Source: Treponema sp. (GTDB lineage: Bacteria; Spirochaetota; Spirochaetia; Treponematales; Treponemataceae). From it: DNA of 64,000 nt. Positions within the stretch are counted from its first letter, which is position 1, and each line of letters starts with the position of its first letter. The stretch covers positions 18,344 through 82,343 of the forward strand of contig JAFLSN010000008.1 of the NCBI GenBank assembly GCA_022510905.1, given 5' to 3'. Both the position numbers and the translations under genes were made by a program. The notes below the pieces were generated by a model. The model did not search any database, was not told where the DNA came from, and saw only the letters and a program-made list of their open reading frames with translations. Below, one piece after another: positions 52,863-62,236 of the stretch.

Positions 52863-54113
52863 TCACATGCTCATATCAAATTTATCCATGAGTTTTGTGC
52901 GTAACGCTTGGCAATCGGTGTTGTTTAGGCCAAGGCTTGCCGCAGCGTCCAAATCCTGCAAGGCTTTCTGGTATTCCCCCATATTGAAATACGAAATCGC
53001 CCTGCGATAATACACATGGCTATGAAATCCGTTTATTGCAACCGAAGCGTCATAGCAACGGACGGCTTCGGCTTCCATGCCCTGCACACTATATACAATG
53101 CCCTCATAATACAGCGAACGGAAACTTGTCGGATCGCAATTCACACTTTCCTTGAAATCAGAAAGGGCCTCATCGTACTTGTTTTCGGCGAAATATGCCA
53201 TGCCCCTATGCTTCAAAATCACGGAAGCAACAACCGGCGGAAGGTTTTTACCTCCGGAGCGCAAAATCTGTGTATATATTGAAACAGCCTTATCAAAGTG
53301 GTTCAGGTTGTGTTCATGCAGTGCCTCAAGCACCAAATCATCGATAGAGCCTTTGGCATAAGGCGAAACTATCGAAACGGCATGGGTATCTGCCTCATCA
53401 CCATGAACACCAAGCAACTCATCGGTAATCTCATCAGCCTTTTCGTAAAACGTATCCCTCCGGAATTCAAGCTCGGTTTGCAATTTTTTCTGGTAGTCGC
53501 GGATTTCCTGAAAAATTATGTCGGCAAGCGAAAGGCTTGCATTTATGGAAGCAAGTTTCCGACGAAGCGGTTTGTCGAACGGGCTGAATTCGGCCTTGTA
53601 TATAAGTTCATGCTCAACTTCGGCCCATGCATCCTGCAGGATTGTACGGATTTGAATCTCACACACAGTATCATCTGGAAGCGGCAGAGCCTGTTCTGGA
53701 ATGCAGTCCGGGGGGATTGCCACGAGGACATGCACTGATTCATATCCAAATTCCTTGAAAGTCTGCTCTGCCCCCTTGCGCTCAATCTCTTTTACATCGA
53801 AAGCCGCCTGTATCTGCTGTTCAACAATATCAAGATCTTCAAGAAATGCGCATATCACGCGGATTCCTATCATATCGGTTAATGTCACCAGAGATGAAGC
53901 TTCTGCGGCACAGTCTGCCCTCTTTCTGAGCACTTTCTGGTAGTAGCTTTTGAATGACTTTATACGCGCCTTGTAATTCGGTGAAGAAGAAAGTCTTATC
54001 GAATGTTTTAGCTTTTGTTCAATGCGGTCAAGAATCAACTCAAACTGGGGGCAATAGGCTTCATATATCTGTTCAAGTCTGCGTTTCGCGGGGAGTTTTT
54101 GCATACCAGCCAT
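52863..54113 (-). CDS. (p)ppGpp synthetase-domain protein with C-terminal TPR repeats
   Basis: Residues about 25-215 form a RelA/SpoT synthetase domain: SSPNYKARIKSFKSYYQKVL, LTDMIGIRVICAFLEDLDIV, EFGYESVHVLV and CEIQIRTILQDAWAEVEHEL, with the residues expected for activity. No HD hydrolase, TGS or ACT domain is present. Residues about 270-410 contain three or four tetratricopeptide repeats (KHRGMAYFAENKYDEALSDF, YYRRAISYFNMGEYQKALQD). It is therefore a small-alarmone-synthetase-like enzyme joined to a protein-interaction module. AGGA lies seven bases before the ATG. Confidence 0.88.
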   Translation of the reverse strand: MAGMQKLPAKRRLEQIYEAYCPQFELILDRIEQKLKHSIRLSSSPNYKARIKSFKSYYQKVLRKRADCAAEASSLVTLTDMIGIRVICAFLEDLDIVEQQIQAAFDVKEIERKGAEQTFKEFGYESVHVLVAIPPDCIPEQALPLPDDTVCEIQIRTILQDAWAEVEHELIYKAEFSPFDKPLRRKLASINASLSLADIIFQEIRDYQKKLQTELEFRRDTFYEKADEITDELLGVHGDEADTHAVSIVSPYAKGSIDDLVLEALHEHNLNHFDKAVSIYTQILRSGGKNLPPVVASVILKHRGMAYFAENKYDEALSDFKESVNCDPTSFRSLYYEGIVYSVQGMEAEAVRCYDASVAINGFHSHVYYRRAISYFNMGEYQKALQDLDAAASLGLNNTDCQALRTKLMDKFDMSM

Positions 54114-54182
54114 GACAATTCCTGCAACAGTTATGGAAGTGAGCAGACATCTGCTACATGTCCATTTCCAAAAACGAATGAA

Positions 54183-54209
54183 AAAACCGTCCCCACTGAG
54201 GACGGTTTT
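54183..54209 (-). terminator. Terminator after flaA
   Basis: On the minus strand AAAACCGTCC and GGACGGTTTT form a 10-bp stem with a 7-base loop followed by further T. It lies about 100 bases after the flaA stop and before the RelA/SpoT-like gene. Confidence 0.8.
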
Positions 54210-54307
54210 ACATGCTTAAAAAATCCACCATTCCAACTTAACAACAAAATGAGCTGTCAGAATGATATATGTTGCTGCTCTATTTGTAGAACAGCAACAA
54301 GTCTCAC

Positions 54308-55414
54308 TTATTCTTCCTCATCGGCAGCGGCAGGAGCTGCGTCTGCTGTAGAAGCTGTGCTCTGCTGTGCATTTGAAGATGAATCCTCATTCAAAGATGC
54401 GGTGAAAGAATCTTCCGTCGCCATCTTTTCACGTTCAATGTAGCGGTTGACCTGCTTATTGCCGAAACGAGCCATTTCAGCATACTGGCGCTCACGTTCT
54501 TTCTTTGTAATGATACCCCACAAATCCTCATCGGCGATGTCACGGTCAGTAGTCAGCACAGCAAGATCATAGATGATTTTTACATCTTTGAAGTAACCGA
54601 TGAAGTTTTCACCAATGTCACGAGCATCACGAGTAATCTGGAAACCAGCGAATTTAACCAGCGGAATGCCACGGGGGTAGATAGGATACACACGGATTTC
54701 GCGGGTGCGCACTTCGGTGATATAATCAGGGTTATTCCAAATCAGTGTCTTCCAACCGTCAAAGAACAGGTTGCCCATGTAGTAGCGGCGTTCCACATTG
54801 TCATTGTCGGAAAGCAGTACATACAGGCCATGGGGGAAGTTCATACCCATGGTGGTCACAGAGATGGATTTGATGGTTCCAACGTTGGTGATCAGACCAT
54901 AGCCATCTTCAAACAGATACTTGCCCTTCTGCTCATCAGACTGCTCCTGGCGATTGCCGTTTTCATCGGCATCGGCGAGAGGTTCATAGGCCTGAATCTG
55001 GAACGGAGGTACAATCTTGGCATTTGCATTGTGCTGCCAGCTGGGGAACAGAACGCGGACACCCATCACGTTTTTGCCGGCGAACGGCTGCTCTGATTCT
55101 TCGCGCACAGGAGCGGCGACAACAGTGGAAAGCCCAACCGCCTGCACATTCTGAGCAGAAGAATTCAGTTTCACTTCCCATTCAGGCAGCGACAAAGATG
55201 TCTTCATGAGCGACTTCTGGTCTTCGGTGAATGTGGCACCGGCAGCAACAGAATAGTCCATTACAGTGCGGCTGTTCTGGGTAGGGTTACCGTTTTCGTC
55301 AGCAACAGTATCGGCATCAAGCTGTGTAAAGTCGATCAATACTGATTCTTTTGCGAAACCGAATGAACCAGCCAGCAACATGGCAGCAGCTGTTACGTAA
55401 AAAATTTTCTTCAT
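54308..55414 (-). CDS. flaA: Flagellar filament outer-layer (sheath) protein FlaA
   Basis: FlaA forms the sheath around the periplasmic flagellar filament core. The 368-residue protein has a Sec signal peptide ending near GSFGFA and the treponemal FlaA blocks VRVLFPSWQHNANAKIVPPF, GTIKSISVTTMGMNFPHGLY, RRYYMGNLFFDGWKTLIWNN and VKFAGFQITRDARDIGENF. The C-terminus ends in a Ser/Thr/Ala/Glu-rich tail of about 40 residues. AAGGAG precedes the ATG and a terminator follows. It lies alone, next to the glycan operon. Confidence 0.95.
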   Translation of the reverse strand: MKKIFYVTAAAMLLAGSFGFAKESVLIDFTQLDADTVADENGNPTQNSRTVMDYSVAAGATFTEDQKSLMKTSLSLPEWEVKLNSSAQNVQAVGLSTVVAAPVREESEQPFAGKNVMGVRVLFPSWQHNANAKIVPPFQIQAYEPLADADENGNRQEQSDEQKGKYLFEDGYGLITNVGTIKSISVTTMGMNFPHGLYVLLSDNDNVERRYYMGNLFFDGWKTLIWNNPDYITEVRTREIRVYPIYPRGIPLVKFAGFQITRDARDIGENFIGYFKDVKIIYDLAVLTTDRDIADEDLWGIITKKERERQYAEMARFGNKQVNRYIEREKMATEDSFTASLNEDSSSNAQQSTASTADAAPAAADEEE

Positions 55415-55464
55415 AAGAAGCTCCTTTTTTGACCCGTTTTTTTGATGTAACCTTGTATGAAATT

Positions 55465-55493
55465 AGTATCTAATAAGAATGGGTTTTTGTCAA
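55465..55493 (-). promoter_or_regulatory. Promoter of flaA
   Basis: TTGACA (55493-55488) and GATACT (55470-55465) are 17 bases apart, with a leader of about 45 bases. This is sigma-70-like, unlike the sigma-28-like promoter of the hook operon. Confidence 0.6.
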
Positions 55494-55601
55494 CTTGTTT
55501 TGCCCAAAAAATGCAGATTTTTTAACCTCACATACACCCCGCCCCCATATATAACGAAAATAATCCTTAAATCAAGCCCCGCACAGGAAGCCTAAAAAAG
55601 A

Positions 55602-56075
55602 CTACCAGGCCTGCTTTCCGTCAATATAGACAAACACTCCTCGTATGCCGGAAAAATTGGCCAGCACGTTGCGGCGCAAAAGTTCCACCCCGGTTTTAAG
55701 CGGCGAAGTATCTACCGCACGGCGAAGTGCGTCGGCAGAAAGGCCTACGTGCAGCATATTGTCCTGAACAATGCAGAATTCCGCGACGGTGCCAGGCGTA
55801 AACAGGCGACTGTAACGGTTTGTCATGGGGCCAAGCAAGAGCTCATCCACAAAAAAAGCCACGGAGCCTTGAACCGCGTCAGGAGAAAGAAAACGGATTT
55901 CTGTGCAGACGTGTCCATCATCTAGCGACTGAAAATAGAATATGCGCCGCTCTCCTGTACGGCCAAGTGCAAACCGAACCAGCGACACCGCGAATGCTGC
56001 AAAAACTAAACCGAGAGCCAAAAACGAAAGCGTTTTTTTTAAATCTTTTGAAACCTTGCCAGAAATCTGCGTCAT
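55602..56075 (-). CDS. GerMN-domain membrane-anchored protein
   Basis: The 157-residue protein has one N-terminal transmembrane helix (about 16-38) and an extracytoplasmic domain. The domain segments RIFYFQSLDDG, SVAFFVDELLLGP, YSRLFTPGTVAEFCIV and GVELLRRNVLANF match the GerMN fold. GerMN proteins act in envelope or spore-coat assembly in Gram-positives, and here a periplasmic partner for the amidase is plausible. Its ATG overlaps the amidase stop by 4 bases. Confidence 0.78.
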   Translation of the reverse strand: MTQISGKVSKDLKKTLSFLALGLVFAAFAVSLVRFALGRTGERRIFYFQSLDDGHVCTEIRFLSPDAVQGSVAFFVDELLLGPMTNRYSRLFTPGTVAEFCIVQDNMLHVGLSADALRRAVDTSPLKTGVELLRRNVLANFSGIRGVFVYIDGKQAW

Positions 56076-57109
56076 TTTCCAGTGAATCCCCGAGAGCGTT
56101 CAAAATGCGTCACAAACGCCTGGAGACCATTATATATGCCGAGCGACAGTTTCTGCAAGTAGCTGTCATCGGCAAGCAGGGCCGCTTCTTTTTCATTTGT
56201 GAGAAAGCCCGTTTCTATCAACACGCTGGGCATGTTGGCGTTGCGCACCACAAACCATTCCTCGGCCTTTATGCCACGGGGGTTGCTCAGGCTCCCGACC
56301 TGCGCGCCGACTCCGTCCATTATGAATTTTGCAATCAGAATGGATTCAGTGGTAAATTCTTCTTCGAGCATGTCGTTCAGGATTGAGTCTACATTTTTAT
56401 CGCCGGAAACAGTCTGGTTCAGCACCTGCCGCCTGTAGCCAGGGGAAAGGTACCACACTTCATATCCTGACGCTTTTTTGTCAAGGCTGGCATTCACGTG
56501 CACGGACACGTACAGTATGGCTTCGTTGCTCGAAAGCCTCACGGAATTTGCTATTTCAGTCCGCTGTGCGAGCGACACGAACACATCGGTGTTCCGCGTC
56601 ATAAGAATTTTTTTGTCTGGATACGCGGCTTTCAGCATCTTGTAAAGCTTCAGCCCCACATTCAGCGTGATGTCCTTTTCACGCACATCAACCTTTTTTC
56701 CTTTGATGGTGTGCGTCTGGTTTGCACCGGGGTCTTTTCCGCCGTGGCCCGGGTCGATAAGAATTGCGCCGATGCGAAACCCGTTTTCCGAATCATCGCC
56801 CCTAAAGAATTTTTCAACATACGAAAAAAAAGAATCCGATGCCACAAGCACGCCATTCTGCACAAGCGGAGCTTCTTTTTGCACGTAGTTTTTGTAGTCT
56901 TCCAGCACGAAGGAGGTTCCGGCCGAAAACGAAATCTGATGGCCGTTTTTTTCGAGCACGCCGTTCTGGGCAAGCGGATCCCAGTAAAGGGTCATGCCGT
57001 TTTTTGCAGCACGTTCGGCAAGGCTTGACATGCCAAGCGGAACTGCCGTCCACACGGAAAAAAAAGAGAGGATGCAAAAAACCGCAATGCGCCGAAGACC
57101 AACATTCAT
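56072..57109 (-). CDS. N-acetylmuramoyl-L-alanine amidase (Amidase_3)
   Basis: A secreted zinc amidase that cleaves the bond between MurNAc and the stem peptide. The signal peptide ends near VWTAVPLG. Residues about 30-100 resemble the copper-amine-oxidase-like or AMIN-type N-domain (NGVLEKNGHQISFSAG). The catalytic domain shows ILIDPGHGGKDPGA (first zinc His), VREKDITLNVGLKLYK (Glu), ILYVSVHVNASLDKKASG (second His) and PSVLIETGFLTNEKE (catalytic Glu). It probably acts in septal or flagellar remodelling of peptidoglycan. It follows the ATP-grasp gene by 11 bases. Confidence 0.93.
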   Translation of the reverse strand: MNVGLRRIAVFCILSFFSVWTAVPLGMSSLAERAAKNGMTLYWDPLAQNGVLEKNGHQISFSAGTSFVLEDYKNYVQKEAPLVQNGVLVASDSFFSYVEKFFRGDDSENGFRIGAILIDPGHGGKDPGANQTHTIKGKKVDVREKDITLNVGLKLYKMLKAAYPDKKILMTRNTDVFVSLAQRTEIANSVRLSSNEAILYVSVHVNASLDKKASGYEVWYLSPGYRRQVLNQTVSGDKNVDSILNDMLEEEFTTESILIAKFIMDGVGAQVGSLSNPRGIKAEEWFVVRNANMPSVLIETGFLTNEKEAALLADDSYLQKLSLGIYNGLQAFVTHFERSRGFTGK

Positions 57110-57120
57110 GCCGAATTCCT

Positions 57121-58749
57121 TTACGAATGGAGCCGCTCTTTTTTATCGGCGCAATCGTGCACGTACATTATGCCTTGGATCCCTCCGCGAACCAGGCTGT
57201 TCCAGAACACTTTCCCAGGGTATGCCCCATGGACTGGAACCAGAAAGTCAAACATCCTGAGCGTCTGGATGATTGTCCTGCCGTTCCAGTCGCAAAGTGA
57301 ATCCGAGACGGAGGCAAGGCACAGAGGAAGCTGTTCTGCCACAAACCTGTCTGGCGCAAGGTCTGGCGCGGAATCAAGGAAGGCATCAAAAGCGGCCCGC
57401 GTTTTTCCGTCAAGCCCAAAGGCATCCGGCGGGAACCCGTTTTCGGCACCTCGCACCGCACCAGAAAGAAAGCTGTCTGTTTCCGGCTCAAACGGTTTCA
57501 GGCGCACTACAAGGCAGGATCTCGCCCTGTCCGCAGACTCCACGGCCTGCGCCCTGCTTGCAGCCGCAGAAATGACGTTGCCGCATTTTTCAACATTGTT
57601 CCTCGGAAATGAAACATGAGCCCCTGCCCTGCTACGCACAAACACATCATGCAATCCGGGCACCCCCTGCACGTCGTCTTCGCCGTACAAGGCTGATACC
57701 GTCCCTGGAATAGAAATCCACGCGCGCTCGGCGCTGGCCCTTGTACAGCACAGCTCATAAAGCTCATACGGCAGGTCCGGAGGAGATGCAAGCGGCGTGC
57801 GTTTTTCCAGCAGCGAAGCGGGCTCCCTTCCGACTGCAACGCAGAGAGCCTCGCGGGTAAGGTTGCAGCCCGACGCATACGGAAATGTCCAGCCAGACAT
57901 GTAGCCGCCTGAAAGCCGAGCGGCGACCTCACCGACCATGGGGCCATGGGACGTGTACTTGATGTCGGCCTTGGCAACACCGCACGTGAGTCCAAGCGCA
58001 TGGGCAGCCCGGGCAAAACAGGCAATCAGCTCCAGACGCTTTGCCTCATCCAAGGAAGTGGGCATTGTGTGTCCCATTTCTATAAAATATGGCTCATAAA
58101 AAATATGGCGGTCGGCGAAACCTGTAACGGTAAAGGTTCCTTTATATATCACAGCGTCTATGGAAAACTCAGGCCCTTCCATAAAATTTTCAAGTATGGC
58201 TTTTGAAGAAACGGAATGGCGCACGGCATCTTCCACCGCCAGAAGCAACTCCGATGTGTCCCGAACCAGACGGCAGCCCCTGGCCCCCATGTTGTCAACC
58301 GGCTTTACCACAAGCGGAAAACGCAGGGAAGAAAGCACGTCCGGCTCAAGCAGGGAAGCAAGGTTGTTCCGGTCAATCTCGCGGAACGAAGGCGACGGAA
58401 CCCGGTGGCGCTCAAAACACGCCCTCATGCGGACTTTGTTGCTTGCATTGCAGGCGGACTCAAAAGAATGGGCCGGAAGATTCAAGGCTTCCGCCACATA
58501 CGACACGGACGCAGAGAAATCGGTTCCTGCGGTAAACACCCCCAAAAGATTTGGCCCCAAAGAACGTGCGAACGAAAGAAGCCCCTCACGGTCTTTGAGG
58601 TCAACAGGTTCAAACCTGTCGGCGAACCGGGCGCAAACCGCGCGGGGATTCGCGTCGGCCACAACCGCAGAAAGGCCCAGTTCATGCGCGGCTTCGATTG
58701 CAGGTCGCTGCATCAGCCCCGCTCCAAGAATCAATACGCTATGCGTCAT
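57121..58749 (-). CDS. ATP-grasp protein in a glycan operon
   Basis: The 542-residue protein begins with a Rossmann-like preATP-grasp domain (SVLILGAGLMQRPAIEAAHE), followed by ATP-grasp motifs RFPLVVKPVDNMGARGCRLV, ENFMEGPEFSIDAVIYKG and VAKADIKYTSHGPMVGEVAA, and then RLSGGYMSGW. A C-terminal region of about 200 residues is not assigned. ATP-grasp enzymes form amide or ester bonds through acyl-phosphates. The acceptor here is unknown, with a sugar acid or peptide as options. ATG 58749 overlaps the upstream stop by 4 bases. Confidence 0.82.
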   Translation of the reverse strand: MTHSVLILGAGLMQRPAIEAAHELGLSAVVADANPRAVCARFADRFEPVDLKDREGLLSFARSLGPNLLGVFTAGTDFSASVSYVAEALNLPAHSFESACNASNKVRMRACFERHRVPSPSFREIDRNNLASLLEPDVLSSLRFPLVVKPVDNMGARGCRLVRDTSELLLAVEDAVRHSVSSKAILENFMEGPEFSIDAVIYKGTFTVTGFADRHIFYEPYFIEMGHTMPTSLDEAKRLELIACFARAAHALGLTCGVAKADIKYTSHGPMVGEVAARLSGGYMSGWTFPYASGCNLTREALCVAVGREPASLLEKRTPLASPPDLPYELYELCCTRASAERAWISIPGTVSALYGEDDVQGVPGLHDVFVRSRAGAHVSFPRNNVEKCGNVISAAASRAQAVESADRARSCLVVRLKPFEPETDSFLSGAVRGAENGFPPDAFGLDGKTRAAFDAFLDSAPDLAPDRFVAEQLPLCLASVSDSLCDWNGRTIIQTLRMFDFLVPVHGAYPGKVFWNSLVRGGIQGIMYVHDCADKKERLHS

Positions 58750-61274
58750 CTTTCCCCTCCATCGCGGACTTTGCGGCAATAAACTTCAAACGTGTCGCCC
58801 CATTTGAACAGACGGCTTGCGGCCGAAAGCGCGGCATAAGGAAGCGACTTTTGTTTCCAGCCATGTTTTTTTGCTGACGGAAAACGCTCGGGATGTATGC
58901 CGGTGGAAACAATTTTTACCACGCTGAATCCGTAGCGCTTCAAAATGGAAGCGGCAAGCTTGGGCTCCCACAGCGAATAGTGGTCGGCGGGGCTCTGCTC
59001 AAAAAACTGTTCTTTGCTGAACACGGCGCTCACACCCGATGCAGATGGCGTGCTGAACGCAAAGATTCCTCCTTTTTTGACCAACGTGCACACCGCGGAA
59101 AGCACTTCGTCAAGATTCTGGAAATGCTCGATGACATACCACATTGTCACCGCATCAAACCTGTCCATGCCAAATTCAGCCAGCGCATCAATGGTGGGAA
59201 AGGTTGCGCGCACGGCCGGATAGTGGAGCGTCCGCTGCACGTAGTCAACAGCTTCATGTGAAATATCGGTGCCGAACACCTGCCAGCCAGCGTCGTTTGC
59301 GGCGTCGAGGAACGGCCCCATGGCGCAGCCCACATCAAGCACGGACGGCGTGACCGGCGAATGTGAATGGCGGTAAAGCTGGTCTATCACGCTCATGCGG
59401 CGGACCCCCTGCGCCTTGATTGCAGCAAAGTCATCGAGGTAAGTCCTGCCGTACTGCTTTTGGTATTCTTCATAAAAATAAGAACGATCATACTGCACAG
59501 TTTCAGACGAAAGGCTGAAGCCCATGTAAATCATTCCGCAGCTCTGGCACCTGCGGAACGTGCGGAAAGGTGTGCGGGCAACAACGGCATCACGTTCGCC
59601 GGCTTTGCGGCGGCACACCGGGCAGTCGCGGAGAGCGCCTTGCGAAAGCGCCGCGACAAATTCAGGGAGAGAGGCGGTGCGTACCTGCTGTTCAGGGCGG
59701 TAAAGGCTTCGGGAGTTTTTGACCAGCCCGGAAAAAGCCATGTCAAAATCTGTGTCAGGAGGTACACAGGCAAAGCCGTATTTCTGCGCAAGCGCATAAT
59801 GCAGTTCCGTGGTGGAAAGAAGGATAACGGCGCAGCCTGCCTTTTCAGCCTCAAACGCTGTAAAGCCATAATGGGTCACCACAAGGTCATATTCAAACAG
59901 GCGCTCCTTTAAATCAGTTATGGGAGGAACCACTTTGAGGAAACGCTGCAAGTCTTGCGGAACTGAATCCGAAAGACTTTTTGCGTGGGTTTCGCTCTGT
60001 GCAAGCAGCGTCACGTACAGCCCGAGCTTTGCAAGCGAATGTGCCGCAGGAAAAGAAAGCGCAGAGGGGTCTTCGCCGCCGAGGGCAACCAGGGCTGTAT
60101 GCACGGCGGCATGGCGGCTTTCGGCAGGACGTACCTTTTTTGGCAGCGCGATAAAGCCGGGTTCCACGCGGTTTGCGGCACGGTCAACGCCAACGGAAGG
60201 AATTATGTCCAGCAGATAGTCAACGTTCGTGGTGTCGGCCGCCCCCTCGTCCATGGCTGCGACGGGGCATAGCGAGGCAAGTTTTTTCAGGAATGAAGGT
60301 TCGGCAGAAAACAAATCTGTGAGAGAAAGCGCGTACTGGCCCGCATTGTCCAAGCTGCGCACCAGCTGCCAAGGCTCAAGCCCCCGCGAAATGGCCTCAT
60401 CCACAAGGGCATCGCACGCCTCAAGATCCGAGTCTGGCGCAATGTATATATCGGCCGTGCAGGAAATGGCAAGCGAAAGGCAGCGGCGGAGATGCCCGGT
60501 CCCCCTGCCCTGCCTTACGCTGGGCACAAGCAGCACAGGATGGCTCACATATGGACGGGAAAGTGCATCCAGAACCTGTTCCGTGGTGTACGGAACCTTA
60601 ACACGTTCCCGCCCGGAAAGCCCGTGCACAATGGCACAGGCGCGGCGGTAGTCGGAAGCGGTATCTATGGTTGTGCGTTTTTCCGGAGCCAGATAGCGTT
60701 CCGGGGCCTTTAAAAACACACAGGAGAACGTGTCGGCATGGTTGTAGAGCGCGGGGCCCACATGCTCGTGGTCGTACGGGAGGCTTGTCATGGTTCGTGC
60801 GCGAAGCAGCGAATGCGCGTTGAGCACTTCAACGCCGGAGCCGTGGGGAAGGCCGGTCCACGTAAGGTAGTCAACGGGGGAACTTTCTTCCCTGCGCCTG
60901 AATTCCGCAACGAGGTCGGTGGCGGCCTCATAAAACAAGAATGGATTGTCCGCAGTGGCGCGGACAACAATATCGGCCCTGGAAAGCTCAATCACGCGGC
61001 AAAAGCGGTCAAGCACGTCGGTTCTGGAGCCGGCAAAAAAATTCCAGCCGTGGCGTTCTGCAATCGGCTTCAATTCAGCTTCACTTTCCATGTCAACCGC
61101 AAGGTAGTATGAATCGGCGGGAACTTTTTTCATGGCGTCGAGCGTCCAGTCGAGCACGCATTTTCCACCAAGGGGAAGGACGGCTTTTCTTGGCAGGCGG
61201 GTTGAAGAAAGGCGGCACTGCACCACGAGCACGACCTTCTTTTTTTTTCGCATAAAAAAATTCAGCAGTTTCAT
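58746..61274 (-). CDS. Fusion: SpsF-type cytidylyltransferase, PseG-like glycosyltransferase, zinc-ribbon methyltransferase
   Basis: The 842-residue protein joins three enzymes. Residues about 10-225 are a cytidylyltransferase of the SpsF/KdsB type (LVVQCRLSSTRLPRKAVLPL, ATADNPFLFYEA, RTTIDTASDYRRA). About 245-550 resemble the PseG/SpsG UDP-sugar hydrolase/GT-B fold (SVRQGRGTGHLRRCLSLA, AMDEGAADTTNVDYLLD, THYGFTAFEAEKAGCAVILL). A zinc ribbon follows (CPVCRR and CQSCGMIYMG). The last about 230 residues are a class I methyltransferase (SVLDVGCAMGPFLDAANDAG, VTMWYVIEHFQNLDEVLSAV). It probably makes or activates a methylated nonulosonic-acid-like sugar. The start overlaps the previous stop as TAATG. 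Confidence 0.85.
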   Translation of the reverse strand: MKLLNFFMRKKKKVVLVVQCRLSSTRLPRKAVLPLGGKCVLDWTLDAMKKVPADSYYLAVDMESEAELKPIAERHGWNFFAGSRTDVLDRFCRVIELSRADIVVRATADNPFLFYEAATDLVAEFRRREESSPVDYLTWTGLPHGSGVEVLNAHSLLRARTMTSLPYDHEHVGPALYNHADTFSCVFLKAPERYLAPEKRTTIDTASDYRRACAIVHGLSGRERVKVPYTTEQVLDALSRPYVSHPVLLVPSVRQGRGTGHLRRCLSLAISCTADIYIAPDSDLEACDALVDEAISRGLEPWQLVRSLDNAGQYALSLTDLFSAEPSFLKKLASLCPVAAMDEGAADTTNVDYLLDIIPSVGVDRAANRVEPGFIALPKKVRPAESRHAAVHTALVALGGEDPSALSFPAAHSLAKLGLYVTLLAQSETHAKSLSDSVPQDLQRFLKVVPPITDLKERLFEYDLVVTHYGFTAFEAEKAGCAVILLSTTELHYALAQKYGFACVPPDTDFDMAFSGLVKNSRSLYRPEQQVRTASLPEFVAALSQGALRDCPVCRRKAGERDAVVARTPFRTFRRCQSCGMIYMGFSLSSETVQYDRSYFYEEYQKQYGRTYLDDFAAIKAQGVRRMSVIDQLYRHSHSPVTPSVLDVGCAMGPFLDAANDAGWQVFGTDISHEAVDYVQRTLHYPAVRATFPTIDALAEFGMDRFDAVTMWYVIEHFQNLDEVLSAVCTLVKKGGIFAFSTPSASGVSAVFSKEQFFEQSPADHYSLWEPKLAASILKRYGFSVVKIVSTGIHPERFPSAKKHGWKQKSLPYAALSAASRLFKWGDTFEVYCRKVRDGGER

Positions 61275-62236
61275 TATTTTTTTCCCCACTGCTCAATGAG
61301 CGAAGCCGCATCTGTCTTAAAACGATAGCGGTTTTCGTTTGTCCATCGGCGGGCATCGCGGAACTGCCGCATGGTCTCGCCAAATCCGCATGAAGAGCGG
61401 GCCTTGAACGGAAAAAACGACGAGGCGCGAATAAAGGCGTGGTCGTTCACAAACACGGGAACCAGATTTTTCAGGTAAAAACGGAGGTAGGAAAGGTCTG
61501 CGGTCTGGTCTTCCACAGGAATTTCGCCGCTGTAGCTCGCGGAAAAACCGGCCGCGACCTGCACACGCTCACCCCACAGCCACGCGCGGAAAAACAGGTC
61601 GAGCTTCTGCCAGTACGCGGAGCTTATGGTGTAGTCAGCGCCGCCCAGCTGGATGAACGTGCGGCGGCTGTAAAGCCCTACCCAGTCAAAGGCATACAGG
61701 GTGGCATCTCCATCGTTTGCGGCGGACGAAGACTCAATCGTGAGCATGGCCCGGCTGACCGCAGGAATAAAACGCACAGGAAGATGCCGGTACTGATCCG
61801 CCATAAGCCTAGGCACAGTGCAGAAAGTCCGCTCAGACAAAAGCTTCTTGAAAAGCACAGGCGAAAGCGAAAGGCCGTCAAGACACAAATCGTCATACAG
61901 CACAAGCACAAAATCAGACTCGGCTTCGGCCATGCCAAGGTTCACCATGTCGCCGGGCCCCACAGGTTCAAGCGCAAAAATGAATTTCACAAACGGAAAC
62001 TGCCGTGAAAGCTGCTCCGCATTCACGCCGAAGTTTTTTGCGTCAACGCTGATGATGTGCGCAAAGCCCTGGCTCTGCAAGTTCTGGAGCACCCTGGCAC
62101 GGTACTGCATGCCGCTACGGTTCAAAAGCAGGCACGTAACAGGCAGCACCGCGCGTGAACCGTCCTGCCCTTCACCGCCGCCCACAACCGTGTGGTTGAT
62201 TTGCCGCTGGTTAAAAATTGAAGGTATAGTATTCAT
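61274..62236 (-). CDS. Glycosyltransferase-like protein (GT-A fold)
   Basis: The 320-residue protein has the look of a family-2-type glycosyltransferase: VTCLLLNRSGMQYRARVLQN, then a putative metal/nucleotide site DFVLVLYDDLCLDGL, and AFDWVGLYSRRTFIQLGGAD. Other conserved catalytic features are not obvious, so the assignment is tentative. ATG 62236, with GCGGGA upstream, lies 26 bases inside the end of the spiro-SPASM gene. The longer upstream frame is discarded. It probably transfers the sugar made by its neighbours. Confidence 0.65.
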   Translation of the reverse strand: MNTIPSIFNQRQINHTVVGGGEGQDGSRAVLPVTCLLLNRSGMQYRARVLQNLQSQGFAHIISVDAKNFGVNAEQLSRQFPFVKFIFALEPVGPGDMVNLGMAEAESDFVLVLYDDLCLDGLSLSPVLFKKLLSERTFCTVPRLMADQYRHLPVRFIPAVSRAMLTIESSSAANDGDATLYAFDWVGLYSRRTFIQLGGADYTISSAYWQKLDLFFRAWLWGERVQVAAGFSASYSGEIPVEDQTADLSYLRFYLKNLVPVFVNDHAFIRASSFFPFKARSSCGFGETMRQFRDARRWTNENRYRFKTDAASLIEQWGKK

